From Vicingaceae bacterium (GTDB lineage: Bacteria > Bacteroidota > Bacteroidia > Flavobacteriales_E > Vicingaceae), in contig BPHE01000006.1 of NCBI GenBank assembly GCA_026003395.1, positions 61,958 through 125,957 of the forward strand: a stretch of DNA of 64,000 bases, written 5' to 3'. The first letter of the stretch is position 1, and every line of letters begins with the position of its first letter. The position numbers and the translations under genes are program-made. Below are positions 1 through 9,052 of this stretch, in pieces. The notes under the pieces are model-generated. The model was not told the origin of the DNA. It searched no databases and worked only from the letters and a program-made list of their open reading frames with translations.

Positions 1-337
1 CAATGAAGAGTGCTTTCAAGGATACGATAGCTTCATCAGGATGACGAATCAATACTACCACAGGTTTCTGTCTTTTTATCGCTTCCAGTACATGCACATG
101 AGAATGCACATGGGTGGCTATGTTAACCTGATGGTTTTGGGCCAATGCAAATGCTTTGACAAAAAAACTGTTGGCCGACCGGGGGAAACCTTCAATAACA
201 ATATCGGTATTTTCATTGATTATTCTCTTTTTAAACCAATGATTGCGGTATTTCCATCTCAATAGAGAAATATAAAGGGCCGGAAAATTTTCCAATTGTT
301 TTTTTAAAGCATAATTCAAATATACTTGAAATTTCAT
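1..337 (-). CDS. Sulfotransferase-like protein, N-terminal part (runs off left edge)
   Basis: Translating the minus strand from the ATG at 337 gives about 112 residues, open to the window edge. The start MKFQVYLNYALKK is followed by IEGFPRSANSFF near residue 49, which fits the 5'-phosphosulfate (PAPS) binding loop of sulfotransferases, and VVVLIRHPDEAIVSL near residue 93, which fits the 3'-phosphate binding strand with its R-x-P-x-x-x motif. Its ATG overlaps the TGA of the upstream membrane protein gene in an ATGA junction, so it is probably translationally coupled and the last gene seen here of the polysaccharide operon. Inferred role: sulfation of the surface polymer. The acceptor is unknown and the C-terminal half lies outside the window. 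Confidence 0.75.
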   Translation of the reverse strand, partial: MKFQVYLNYALKKQLENFPALYISLLRWKYRNHWFKKRIINENTDIVIEGFPRSANSFFVKAFALAQNHQVNIATHVHSHVHVLEAIKRQKPVVVLIRHPDEAIVSLKALFI

Positions 338-1647
338 ACCTCATTTGTTGGAGCATTCTTAGCCATTGCGAGTATCAATGCAAAGTTAAACCAATAGACA
401 AAATTATCCATGTAATTATAAACTGTATTGCTTAACAATAAAACGTGGGGTATTTGATAAATTGTCATTGCATAAAGAATAATTTTCAAGAGTGGGTGAC
501 GTGTGGCATACCATACATTTAAAGAATGAAAAAATATAAATATACGCATCAAAACCACAATCGTGATGCCTATAAGTCCGAGGTCAATAGACAATCTTTC
601 TCCTTCTTCCTCGTAATATTCCGGAAATCTGCTTTTCAAACGTTTATCATTTCCTTGATATGCCACCCCCACACCCCATCCTTGCAAACCTGTGAGTGTG
701 GCGTACTTTAAAAAATCCAAGCGGTCAACACTCCGATTATATACATCTATATAGGCCCCTTCTTCGGTTTTATATTTTGCACCCGCCCGCTGAAAACGAA
801 CCATAAAAGAATCCACGGCATTTCTGGCAATGTCGGTAGTGTTGTATAATACAATAAAAACTGCCGGTATAATGATCATTCCGATGGAAACATAATAACG
901 CATATTGGCATATACGGTGAATACATAAAACGCTATCAAAGCGATATTGAAAAAAGTGAGGAACAAACTCAAACGGCTACCCGTCATAAAGGTAGAAATT
1001 ATTGCCAGAGCCCAAACTACCAAATGAAACATGTATGGCATCCGGTTTCTTATCAAATAAAACAAATATGCTGTGATTATCGTGGTGTAAAACAACAAGT
1101 AGACATTGTATAGTTTTACAAAAGTAAATACTGACGTAACCCTTGTAAATCCAAGACCTGTGCGTGTTATTAACTGTTCTTCATTGATAAATTTGTTTAA
1201 AATATGATCGTGCGGCAAATAAAATTGAAACATGGATAAAATAACTAATGGCAATGTTATTCTCGACAACCACACGATACCTTTTTGAAACTTATTAAAA
1301 TCAAGATACTCAGGCACAATGCCGATTAATGGAATATAAATTAAATGTACAAACAAACCAATTATGTATACATCCCAAGGATTTGGATGCTCATTCAAAA
1401 ATATGGTTAAAAACGACCATGTAAAATATAAGAAAATAAAGATTTGGTAGGGATACCGAAAAGAAATCTTTAACCTTCCGGACAAAAAATAATAAGAAAA
1501 ATAAAGCATCAAACAAATGACCCACTTTCCCAAAAACAACACATTGGACAAACCCGGTAAAAACCAACGGCGGAAAGCTCCCTCAAAAATCATCCAGAAC
1601 AAAAGGAGTAACAATAAACTTTGATTGAGCCGGGGAAGTGTTATCAT
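334..1647 (-). CDS. O-antigen ligase/polymerase-like membrane protein (Wzy candidate)
   Basis: The product is a 437-residue, very hydrophobic protein with about ten to twelve predicted membrane spans. It opens with LLLLLLFWMIFEGAFRRWFLPG, a motif common in O-antigen polymerase/ligase-like proteins, and has a larger polar segment around residues 280-350, as expected for the main external loop of Wzy/WaaL proteins. An upstream ATG at 1677 exists, but the ATG at 1647 is preferred because it forms an ATGA overlap with the preceding glycosyltransferase gene. As the only polymerase-like protein in a cluster with a flippase and a Wzc kinase, it is the obvious candidate for polymerising repeat units in the inner membrane. 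Ligase function cannot be excluded from sequence alone. Confidence 0.7.
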   Translation of the reverse strand: MITLPRLNQSLLLLLLFWMIFEGAFRRWFLPGLSNVLFLGKWVICLMLYFSYYFLSGRLKISFRYPYQIFIFLYFTWSFLTIFLNEHPNPWDVYIIGLFVHLIYIPLIGIVPEYLDFNKFQKGIVWLSRITLPLVILSMFQFYLPHDHILNKFINEEQLITRTGLGFTRVTSVFTFVKLYNVYLLFYTTIITAYLFYLIRNRMPYMFHLVVWALAIISTFMTGSRLSLFLTFFNIALIAFYVFTVYANMRYYVSIGMIIIPAVFIVLYNTTDIARNAVDSFMVRFQRAGAKYKTEEGAYIDVYNRSVDRLDFLKYATLTGLQGWGVGVAYQGNDKRLKSRFPEYYEEEGERLSIDLGLIGITIVVLMRIFIFFHSLNVWYATRHPLLKIILYAMTIYQIPHVLLLSNTVYNYMDNFVYWFNFALILAMAKNAPTNEV

Positions 1648-2870
1648 AATGATTCTTTCGTAAGGTTTTGAACACAATTTTTTTCAAATTCTTCTATCAA
1701 CCTACTCCAACTATATGGCGCCCAATATTCCGATATAACCTCTCTGAGCCGTGTCTTGTCCATCTCTTTCCAACTATTATATGCTTTTTGTAACTGAGGA
1801 TATGTAAAATCATCTACTTTCATCACACCCGGAATGTTTTTTTCATCAATGACCTTTATAGGCAAAGATATCACGGGAACTCCACAATAGCCATATTGCA
1901 CCATTTTCAATGGAAATGCATGGTCAACATTGTCCCCTCTTTTCCTTAATATCATACCGAGATCCGAGGCCCAAAAATAAACTGGGACAATTCCGGGTGA
2001 AACAATTCCTGTATAGTGGCATCTTGGATGATCGACAAATTTCGGCAAGTTTCCAACCATTAATAAGATGAGTTCGGGATTTAGATCCAGCCATTTTTTC
2101 AAATCCGAAGCAACCGTATAATCAATCCAGTGGGAGGAACCGATGTATGAAACCACTGTTTTGCCTTGTGCATGGAGTTCCCGCCATTGTTGGGATTTAA
2201 TCTTTAAAACTTGATCATTAAATACTTCATCGTTTACACCGTTTTCCAAATAATAAATTTTGTTTTCGTTCCAATGCATACCTATCTTTTTCTCCAAAGA
2301 TGCTTTTTGTTTTGGGTGCATCAATGATATTTTCCGGCAATTTTCACATGATTTTTTCAAATGCTCTTTGTGTGCCGGTGTCAAGATCCTTTCAAAATCA
2401 TCTTGAAAATCAATAATTTGTAGAATGTTTTTATCATTGGAAGTAACGCTGTAATAACATCCGTCGGCATAAATAACGATGTCAGGATTAATTTTTTTAA
2501 TATATTTTTTTATTTGTGACGAATTGAAGCGGTACATTATTTTTTTTGCACTATTATGTCCGAACAAATAATGGATATATGCATCCAGCATAAGTGGCCA
2601 TTGAACATAAAACAATTGTTCCGTCTTTTTTACAATTTTAAAAGGGGCTAACAAATTTGACAGCCAATAATATATTTTTTTAAACACATTTAAGTTCCTT
2701 CCCGACCATAAATCATTTCTGTAATCCTTCCAGGAGAAAACATACACTATATGTCTTTTCGAAAGCTCCCGATAAAAATAACATGATCTTGAAATGGGTT
2801 TTTCTATGGAAACCGCCGGAAAAAACAATATCTTTTTACGATTTTTCAATGCTATGACAAATATGGACAA
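1644..2870 (-). CDS. Glycosyltransferase family 4-like
   Basis: This 408-residue protein has the two-domain layout of GT-B glycosyltransferases. The C-terminal half carries VVSYIGSSHWID near residue 240, then ILLMVGNLP, and FPLKMVQYGYCGVPVIS near residues 325-345, which corresponds to the sugar-nucleotide binding region of GT4 enzymes, although the usual E-x7-E pair is degenerate. The N-terminal half has IVYADGCYY-like Rossmann strands. It probably adds one sugar to the lipid-linked repeat unit at the cytoplasmic membrane. The reading frame begins with a TTG at 2870; another TTG at 2849 (KNRKKILFFP) is equally plausible, and no ATG is near. Its TGA overlaps the ATG of the Wzy-like gene. Donor and acceptor are unknown. 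Confidence 0.7.
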   Translation of the reverse strand: MSIFVIALKNRKKILFFPAVSIEKPISRSCYFYRELSKRHIVYVFSWKDYRNDLWSGRNLNVFKKIYYWLSNLLAPFKIVKKTEQLFYVQWPLMLDAYIHYLFGHNSAKKIMYRFNSSQIKKYIKKINPDIVIYADGCYYSVTSNDKNILQIIDFQDDFERILTPAHKEHLKKSCENCRKISLMHPKQKASLEKKIGMHWNENKIYYLENGVNDEVFNDQVLKIKSQQWRELHAQGKTVVSYIGSSHWIDYTVASDLKKWLDLNPELILLMVGNLPKFVDHPRCHYTGIVSPGIVPVYFWASDLGMILRKRGDNVDHAFPLKMVQYGYCGVPVISLPIKVIDEKNIPGVMKVDDFTYPQLQKAYNSWKEMDKTRLREVISEYWAPYSWSRLIEEFEKNCVQNLTKESL

Positions 2871-2906
2871 AGATAAATTTTTAAATCTGACTGAAAAACA
2901 ACTTGA

Positions 2907-4013
2907 TTATTTTTTTCTGTCCAAATGCTGTCTTATTAACTCATCCAGTTGAAGAACCTTTTTGTCATAAGTATTTTCTTGTGCCATATTTTTTCTTTCG
3001 CAAACCCAATCATCTTCAACCAAGTTTTTATAATTTGAAACTACATGCCTGAATGCATGCAAAAATTCATTGGAATTTTTGTTGACGATCATGATATTCG
3101 GATCAATGCTTTGATAAGTGGCTATGGGGGAAGCCACCACAGGCTTTCCTGTGGCAAGGTAAAACAAAATTTTTAAACTATTGGAGGTTCTCAAGGGGGC
3201 TTTGTCTGTATAAGGAAAAATAAACAAATCCATATTAGACAACCATTCTGTTAAATGATTGCCGGTAAGCAAACCGGTCATGTGTACATTAGGATACGTA
3301 GCAAGATCTTCCCAAAAATGATAATTAAGATTGTTGGGAGTCAACTTGCTTCCGGCAAAGTAAAAATCAAGATCAGGAAAGAAATTGACCAGATCATGAA
3401 TCAAATTTAAATCAAGATAAGGAGATTTTAAGGTACCCATAAAACCAACTTTTTTGGGAACTTCGTTGATGATGTTTTTATTATTCAAAGATTCGAACAA
3501 ATCACCGGGTATGGCATGACCCAAAAAATAGGCATTAAACATTCCATAATGATCCGAGATGATTTTGCTTACTGTCAATACTAAATCGGTATTTTGATAA
3601 ATTATTTGAAAATTGCGTTTTTTCAGGTTAGGAAAATAATCCATCAATCCGAAGATGTGTATTTGTGCTCCAAAATCTTTTAACCACCAAAAAAAATAAG
3701 GGAAAAATGAAATAACCACGTCAGGATGAATTTTCGCAAATCGCAAAATGGATTGAATTTTTTTGCGGAATATTTTTCTCACCCAAAACTCCGGTAATAT
3801 ATTGATAGCCACGAAATTATTTTTAACCCCAATTTGAATTAAATTTTCCGAAATATTTGTGTGAATGAAAGATTCCGTTTGACCGTGAGGAAAACACAAA
3901 AAAAACACCCGGTTAAATCTTGCCAATTCCAAGGCATAATAATGTTTCGACAATAAATTTTTTCCGAACGGTTCGGGCGAAATGATAAGAATGGTTTTGT
4001 TTTTCAAATACAT
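2907..4013 (-). CDS. Glycosyltransferase family 4
   Basis: The 368-residue product starts NKTILIISPEPFGKN, a Rossmann beta-strand typical of GT-B enzymes. It has KKVGFMGTLKSPYLDLNLI near residue 188 (start of the donor-binding domain) and SNSLKILFYLATGKPVVAS near residue 280, matching the GT4 donor-binding helix. It likely transfers a sugar during assembly of the polysaccharide repeat unit. The ATG shares one base with the TAA of the upstream amidotransferase reading frame (TAATG), indicating tight coupling within the operon. The sugar specificity cannot be read from sequence. Confidence 0.75.
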   Translation of the reverse strand: MYLKNKTILIISPEPFGKNLLSKHYYALELARFNRVFFLCFPHGQTESFIHTNISENLIQIGVKNNFVAINILPEFWVRKIFRKKIQSILRFAKIHPDVVISFFPYFFWWLKDFGAQIHIFGLMDYFPNLKKRNFQIIYQNTDLVLTVSKIISDHYGMFNAYFLGHAIPGDLFESLNNKNIINEVPKKVGFMGTLKSPYLDLNLIHDLVNFFPDLDFYFAGSKLTPNNLNYHFWEDLATYPNVHMTGLLTGNHLTEWLSNMDLFIFPYTDKAPLRTSNSLKILFYLATGKPVVASPIATYQSIDPNIMIVNKNSNEFLHAFRHVVSNYKNLVEDDWVCERKNMAQENTYDKKVLQLDELIRQHLDRKK

Positions 4014-4858
4014 TAAGAATACACTTTTTTTCCTTGTAACAACAGCTTGAAATAATCACGTATTGATAAAGGTTCTATGGCATAATATGAATGCGAGATT
4101 TTCGGTTTTTGCAAATAATTTTCCAGTTCATCCATGCTAAAATCCAGCTTAGAAGCAACATATTGCAGGTCTTGTTTGCGGGTTTGAGGATCTATGACCG
4201 GATTTTCCAAAATTTTTATCGCTTCTTCTCGTGACATTTGTCCGGACATAATCAAGGTGCTCAAGTGGGCTTTTCTTTTATCCACTCCAAATTTTTCGGG
4301 TAAAATCACAGTTTGATAAAACCGGGTAAAAAAACTTTCGTGATGTTTTCCTCCATAATCTTTCCAGTCAAAAAACTCTTTCAATGTTTCTTTGGCTTTT
4401 TCTTTATTGTAATCTACCCAGTTTAGTGGTTCTAATTTTTGATATTTCATAATGGAATTATACCATCTTTTGTCCCAAAAACCATAAAATGGATAGGTGC
4501 GTAAAGAAATTTTTCCAAATTTTTTGTGAATATCTTTAATGTTCCAAGAATCTTGTTTTCTGTGTGTCCAAGAATTCGGCAAGATACCTTCGGTAGCGAT
4601 ATTAAATCCGCTTAAAATATATTTAATTTTATTTTTGGCTGCCAGGCGGAACATTGTGGCCAGGATAGCATGATCGGTAATGGCCTCAATATCTATCACG
4701 TGGGCGTTGAAATAGGACCGTTGGAGGTCTTTAAACTCGTCCCAGTTGACAACAAGTGTGTAAAAATCAAAGCCCGTTTTGTTGATGATATTCCGGATAT
4801 TTTGGTTGGCAATTTCAGTATTCCAACCATTGTCAAAATGTATCAACAAGCATCGCAA
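4013..4858 (-). CDS. N-acetyl sugar amidotransferase, C-terminal part (frameshifted)
   Basis: This frame holds the C-terminal two thirds of a WbpG/PseA-type N-acetyl sugar amidotransferase. It begins at TTG 4858 with LRCLLIHFDNGWNTE, which continues the family pattern after the SGGVDSS loop of the adjacent upstream frame, and contains ILSGFNIATEGILP near residue 80. No credible start of its own exists: the first residues correspond to the middle of the family. The intact enzyme would be about 380 residues and convert an acetamido group to an acetamidino group, using ammonia usually supplied by HisH/HisF-like partners, none of which lie in this window. The joined protein is restored by a +1 shift at CTA TGA A (4859-4865). 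Pseudogene, sequence error or recoding are all possible. Confidence 0.75.
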   Translation of the reverse strand: MRCLLIHFDNGWNTEIANQNIRNIINKTGFDFYTLVVNWDEFKDLQRSYFNAHVIDIEAITDHAILATMFRLAAKNKIKYILSGFNIATEGILPNSWTHRKQDSWNIKDIHKKFGKISLRTYPFYGFWDKRWYNSIMKYQKLEPLNWVDYNKEKAKETLKEFFDWKDYGGKHHESFFTRFYQTVILPEKFGVDKRKAHLSTLIMSGQMSREEAIKILENPVIDPQTRKQDLQYVASKLDFSMDELENYLQKPKISHSYYAIEPLSIRDYFKLLLQGKKVYS

Positions 4859-4859
4859 T

Positions 4860-5159
4860 TCATAGCTGTGCTGCCAAATAAGCCAAATAACTGCTGTCTA
4901 CTCCTCCCGAAATACCCAAAATAACGTCATAACGGTTCTTTTTACGTTGATCTTTAATCTCTTTAATTTTTTGTTCTAAAATTTTCTTTCCTTTCTCCCC
5001 CGGAATGATCCACTGTTTTGCTTTGCGTTCATAATTGATGCAATGATTGCAATATCCACGGCCATCAAATTGGATCATGGGATCACTTTCATCCATCAGG
5101 CACCGTTTACACACTTTCCCGGTAAAAATTTCTTTGTTTTCAATGTATATTGGCGTCAT
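4860..5159 (-). CDS. N-acetyl sugar amidotransferase, N-terminal part (frameshifted)
   Basis: The 99-residue frame carries the N-terminus of a WbpG/PseA-like amidotransferase. CKRCLMDESDP near residue 17 and YCNHC near residue 36 form the Cys-rich pair typical of the family, and ILGISGGVDSSYLAYLA near residue 80 is the PP-loop ATP-pyrophosphatase motif that adenylates the substrate. It stops at TGA (4860-4862) directly after AAQL. Skipping one base joins it to the downstream frame as AAQL-ELRCLLIHFDNGW with no gap relative to the family pattern, so exactly one extra base separates the two halves. Alone it would bind ATP but lack the rest of the catalytic domain. It starts 28 bp after the FkbM gene, within the polysaccharide operon. 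Confidence 0.78.
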   Translation of the reverse strand: MTPIYIENKEIFTGKVCKRCLMDESDPMIQFDGRGYCNHCINYERKAKQWIIPGEKGKKILEQKIKEIKDQRKKNRYDVILGISGGVDSSYLAYLAAQL

Positions 5160-5187
5160 TTTTATTCAAGCAAACTTTGAAATTTTT

Positions 5188-6057
5188 TTAATCTCTCGAG
5201 ATTAAATCTTTTATAAAATCTCTTTGACTACTATGTATCAACAAATAATCGGTCCAATCTAAACGATCATGTATACCGATTCTATCCAAAGGTACTAATC
5301 CCATAAATTTAACTCGTTTTTTTTCAATTCTATATATTTCATAACCGGATTGTTTTAATAAACTCTCAATTTTATTTTGAATTTCTAATCTGGATTTGTT
5401 ATGTTCATTATAAACCGGTAAAATTTCAATTAATATCAAAGGTTTATGTTTTTCCAAATACGGATTAAAAGATTTCAACACATACCACTCGGCTCCTTCT
5501 ACATCTATTTTAACGATTCCCGGGAAAAATTTATCAAAGCTTTGATAAATTGTTTCAAAATCAAAAACAGGAACAAAAAATTCCTCATAAATTGTTTGGC
5601 GACGGAATTCTTGGATTATTGAAGCCGCTTTATCTGTGATTGAAGGAGTATACATTTGTAATTTTGCCAAATGATTATGATCAGATATACCTAGGGCAAC
5701 AACATGGGTGTTTGACCACCTGTTGACATGAATTAATCGTTGAACATACGCAACACATTGAGGATTGGGATCAAATCCTATATAAGGAATTTTTGCATTA
5801 ACCGACTTAAGTTTTATCAATGTTTGCCCAATATTCGACCCAATATCCATAAACCCCTGTATATCCGGGAATTTATTAAACAATTTTTTCAATAAATCGA
5901 TCATCCACATCTCCGTCATGTTTAAATGTCCGAATCCTGTCGAAGATAATATTGGAATAATAATTTCCTTGTCATTTATCACCACCCGGGTATTAAAGCA
6001 CAAAAACTTTAACAAACCGGTTTTATTTAAGATTCTTATGAATAATTTGTTTTTCAA
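5188..6057 (-). CDS. FkbM family methyltransferase
   Basis: The 289-residue product has the SAM-binding signature GFMDIGSNIGQTLIKL near residue 90, IGFDPNPQCVAYVQ near residue 117 (acidic ribose contact), and KIDVEGAEWYVLKSF near residue 183, the diagnostic FkbM motif. FkbM enzymes usually O-methylate sugars or polyketides; here a sugar hydroxyl of the surface polymer is the likely target. The reading frame begins with TTG at 6057. The next Met is near residue 47, still ahead of the catalytic domain, so the exact start is uncertain. Spacing of 28 bp on both sides supports co-transcription with the LpxD-like gene and the amidotransferase. Confidence 0.82.
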   Translation of the reverse strand: MKNKLFIRILNKTGLLKFLCFNTRVVINDKEIIIPILSSTGFGHLNMTEMWMIDLLKKLFNKFPDIQGFMDIGSNIGQTLIKLKSVNAKIPYIGFDPNPQCVAYVQRLIHVNRWSNTHVVALGISDHNHLAKLQMYTPSITDKAASIIQEFRRQTIYEEFFVPVFDFETIYQSFDKFFPGIVKIDVEGAEWYVLKSFNPYLEKHKPLILIEILPVYNEHNKSRLEIQNKIESLLKQSGYEIYRIEKKRVKFMGLVPLDRIGIHDRLDWTDYLLIHSSQRDFIKDLISRD

Positions 6058-6085
6058 GTCAAATCTAATTTAATATAAGTACGAA

Positions 6086-7000
6086 TTATGTTCCTGAATC
6101 ATCATCTAAATTTTTCAAAAATTTGGCAGGATTACCGGCAACAACTTGATTTTTCCCGACATTCTTAATCACCACTGCCCCCATACCTATCAAAGCATTA
6201 TCCTCTATTTTTCCTTTATTGATTATGAGTGCACCGGGTGCAATCCACACATTTTTTCCGATTTGGGCACTTCCCCCTATCATGGCATGAGCGATGACCA
6301 AACTGTTTTCTTCAATTTGCACTCCATGGGCTATATGTACAAGATTATCCACTTTTACATTTTCCCCCAAAACCGTTGAACCCAGCACTGCACGGTCTAT
6401 ACAATTGTTGTTACCAATTTCAACATTTTTACGGATAACCACATTTCCGATATGTGGAATTTTTTCATACTTGCCTTGTTTGTTTTTTTCATAACCAAAG
6501 CCGTCCCCACCTATGGTATTGTTAGAACCTATCACCACATTGTTTTCAATCACCGTACCCCATCCGATCACATTGTTGTGTCCAATCACTACATTATCTC
6601 CTATGATACAATTTTCTTCTATCACATTATATTCTCCCAAGATAACGTTTTTCCCCATCTTTACACTTGGGTGTATGATATTGTTTGATCCGGTGTTTGT
6701 TGATTTTGAAGGGGCAAAAAATTCTTTAAGAACGTGCATGAATGATAAACGTGGCTGATGACAAAAGATATAATTCACTTGTGGCTGAATTTTAATTTTA
6801 TCTTTTGCACTCAATGGAAGAATGACCGTTCCGGCTCTTAGTTCTTTTAACTTGTCGATATTTTTTTCATTACACCAAAACAACACATCTTGACGCATGT
6901 TGTTTTCATCCAATGGAATCAATTCATGAATGATTACCCCGGCATCTCCGGCAAACTCCGTGTATTCTATTTTTTCCAATATTTCTTTAATAAGAGGCAT
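6086..7000 (-). CDS. LpxD-like hexapeptide-repeat acyltransferase
   Basis: The 304-residue protein has an N-terminal LpxD-like uridine-binding region (residues 1-90) and a left-handed beta-helix of hexapeptide repeats from about residue 105 to 290 (VIIGDNVVIGHNNVIG-type turns). GGDGFGY near residue 170 and DNLVHIAHGV near residue 222, containing the probable catalytic His, match UDP-3-O-acyl-glucosamine N-acyltransferase. It ends with VAGNPAKFLK, a common finish of sugar O/N-acetyltransferases. Lying inside a polysaccharide operon and away from other lipid A genes, it is more likely a paralog that N-acylates an amino sugar (with an unusual acyl group) than housekeeping LpxD. It starts 6 bp after the PIG-L deacetylase gene, which fits a deacetylate/re-acylate pair. 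Confidence 0.75.
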   Translation of the reverse strand: MPLIKEILEKIEYTEFAGDAGVIIHELIPLDENNMRQDVLFWCNEKNIDKLKELRAGTVILPLSAKDKIKIQPQVNYIFCHQPRLSFMHVLKEFFAPSKSTNTGSNNIIHPSVKMGKNVILGEYNVIEENCIIGDNVVIGHNNVIGWGTVIENNVVIGSNNTIGGDGFGYEKNKQGKYEKIPHIGNVVIRKNVEIGNNNCIDRAVLGSTVLGENVKVDNLVHIAHGVQIEENSLVIAHAMIGGSAQIGKNVWIAPGALIINKGKIEDNALIGMGAVVIKNVGKNQVVAGNPAKFLKNLDDDSGT

Positions 7001-7006
7001 GATAAT

Positions 7007-7639
7007 TTAAATTATCCACCTAAGCACTTCAAAGGCCTCGGCATATTTTTGTTTTATTTGTTCACCGCGCATTCTTGCCCACGAACGAATAAATTCGTCA
7101 CCGGAATAAGAACGGTGTTGCTGGGATTTATACTCTTTTATGGCTTGTATTTTTTTTTCGATATGCTTATCTTGAACAGGCACAAAAGCCGTTGTAGAAA
7201 AGGTGATGTTGTTCCAAGGCATTTCATAACACAATATTGCCGAATATTTAAATGCTCTTAATCCTTCTTGTGCAATGGTATGATGGTCTTGATGAATGTC
7301 ATTCATGGAAGGCATCAATACGATGTGGGGTTGTATTTTTTCACGTAAATCTATCATGTTTTGTAAAATTTCTTGACGGCGATAATTAAATGTCCTTACT
7401 TCATAATCATATAAAAACAGGCGTTCGGGCAAGATTCCCAAAATTTTTGATGCTGCTTTTATTTCCGTGATTAAAATATCCGGGGGAAATTGAGGAAGAA
7501 CCGACTGTCGGCAAGCAGAAAATGCGGCACAATACACCTCATTGCCTTCTTCTATAAGACGATTGATTGTTGCTCCACATCCAAATTCTCCGTCATCGGT
7601 ATGCGGCGCCAATACCAATATTTTCTTTTCTCTGAACAC
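7007..7639 (-). CDS. PIG-L family N-deacetylase
   Basis: This 210-residue protein belongs to the LmbE/PIG-L zinc-dependent deacetylases. ILVLAPHTDDGEFGCGATI near residue 8 supplies the first His and paired Asp metal ligands and catalytic Asp, and MNDIHQDHHTIAQEGLRAF near residue 113 supplies the second metal-binding His motif. Known members remove N-acetyl groups from GlcNAc-type sugars. It starts with GTG at 7639 and is followed after 6 bp by the LpxD-like acyltransferase; together they could swap an acetyl for another acyl group on an amino sugar (inference). The 101-bp gap upstream is the largest in this part of the operon and might hold an internal promoter, but I see no convincing one. 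Confidence 0.85.
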   Translation of the reverse strand: MFREKKILVLAPHTDDGEFGCGATINRLIEEGNEVYCAAFSACRQSVLPQFPPDILITEIKAASKILGILPERLFLYDYEVRTFNYRRQEILQNMIDLREKIQPHIVLMPSMNDIHQDHHTIAQEGLRAFKYSAILCYEMPWNNITFSTTAFVPVQDKHIEKKIQAIKEYKSQQHRSYSGDEFIRSWARMRGEQIKQKYAEAFEVLRWII

Positions 7640-7740
7640 GTTGTTTTAAATATAAAATTCCGGAAATTTTGGCGTAAATATACAACAATTACACAATTTC
7701 TTTTATCACATTGGTTTATAGATAAACCAACCGTTATTTT

Positions 7741-9006
7741 TCATTTTCTGTTTTGATTTATCAATGATCCGTATAATTTTTCAATTTTTTGCACAAATGC
7801 TTTTTCTCCAAATTGATCTATACATTTTTGACTGATTTGTTTTTTGTCCCATTGCCGGGTCATGGCTTCCTGCATGGCTTTGGCCAACGAGAATGGCGAA
7901 AAATCTTCAGATATAATGCCATTGCTTTCGTTGATAAAAAACCCGGGGCCTCCCGATGGGGTGGAAACTACAGGCAACCCTAACGACAATGCTTCAAGAG
8001 CTGCTACTCCGAAGGTTTCGACATCACTTGAAAAAACAAAATAATCAAATTCCGGCAATATTTGTGCTATCTCTTCCCTTGTCATACTGCCTTTGAACTC
8101 TACCGCATGTTCTATTTTGAGTGCTTTGGCTATGCCGTGTAGCTTCACTCTTTCCGGACCATCGCCAATGATGGTCAAAGAGACATTTTTATTTGTATGG
8201 CAGATTATGGCAAATGCCTGCAACAAACGGTCATGGGCTTTGACAGGCAGCAAACCGGCTACATTCACAAAAGCAATAGTTGACCGTTTCGTTACAAGAG
8301 GACTGTCTTGAATGTTTTTGGCCATTTTTTCAAATTCCAAAGGCAACACATTGGGCAACACCTCTATTTTTGCTCTTTCTGCATATTTTTTGACCGCATC
8401 TTTTAAGCTTTTCGAAACAACCACCACCGCACCTGCCTCTTCATAATATTTTTTGCAAGGTGCTTCTAATGATTTATGCAGTGCTTGTTTGGCAACTATA
8501 CTTGAATGCTCCGTAATCAAATAAGGCACACGGGTTTGAGCAGAAAATTCATTGGCAAGTGCGCCGGCCCAATGCACATTGTGGGCATGCACTATATCCG
8601 GCATGGGATTTTTGTTAAAATATCCCATCAGCGCCTTCATACCGGTTCTTTGGTAAAATTTTAGCGAATATCCGGGGTCCGGGTTATTGAAGGGGATGAA
8701 AGAAAAACTTATAACATCAAATCCATGTCTATGCCCGTAATGTATTATTTCATTTTTGCCCAAAATCCATTGCAAAATCAATGACCAGGCCTTTTTGACC
8801 GAGATATGTTTGTAAGCGGCTGTGATATTTTTGCCAAAAAATGCTTTTCTGATAAGACCGGACAATGAAAACTCCACTTTCCCTTCACAAACAACCACAT
8901 CGTGTCCGGCATTTTTAAGAGCCAATGCCTGATCTTTTTGAAAAATCCCGGCCAAAGGCCTATCGGCGGGTGAAAATTTTTCGGATGTGATCAACAATAT
9001 TTTCAT
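7741..9006 (-). CDS. Glycosyltransferase family 4
   Basis: The 421-residue enzyme is a classical GT4. MKILLITSEKFSP with LAGIFQKDQALALKNAGHDV forms the N-terminal Rossmann domain and acceptor loop, DIVHAHNVHWAG lies near residue 155, and the donor domain carries FVNVAGLLPVKAHDRLLQAF near residue 250, IIGDGPERVKL near 280, and DVETFGVAALEALSLGLPVVS near 330-350 with the E-x7-E arrangement. The open frame extends to a TTG at 9012, but the ATG at 9006 gives the usual start. It is one of several transferases that would build the repeat unit from nucleotide sugars at the inner face of the membrane. Confidence 0.85.
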   Translation of the reverse strand: MKILLITSEKFSPADRPLAGIFQKDQALALKNAGHDVVVCEGKVEFSLSGLIRKAFFGKNITAAYKHISVKKAWSLILQWILGKNEIIHYGHRHGFDVISFSFIPFNNPDPGYSLKFYQRTGMKALMGYFNKNPMPDIVHAHNVHWAGALANEFSAQTRVPYLITEHSSIVAKQALHKSLEAPCKKYYEEAGAVVVVSKSLKDAVKKYAERAKIEVLPNVLPLEFEKMAKNIQDSPLVTKRSTIAFVNVAGLLPVKAHDRLLQAFAIICHTNKNVSLTIIGDGPERVKLHGIAKALKIEHAVEFKGSMTREEIAQILPEFDYFVFSSDVETFGVAALEALSLGLPVVSTPSGGPGFFINESNGIISEDFSPFSLAKAMQEAMTRQWDKKQISQKCIDQFGEKAFVQKIEKLYGSLINQNRK

Positions 9007-9052
9007 TCTCAAATTTATTGAAATAACTCTTTTTCCTAATTAGGCATTAATT

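Noticed and set aside
41..265. Plus-strand frame of 74 codons at the left edge
   Set aside because: It is antisense to the partial sulfotransferase gene, which has recognisable PAPS motifs on the minus strand.
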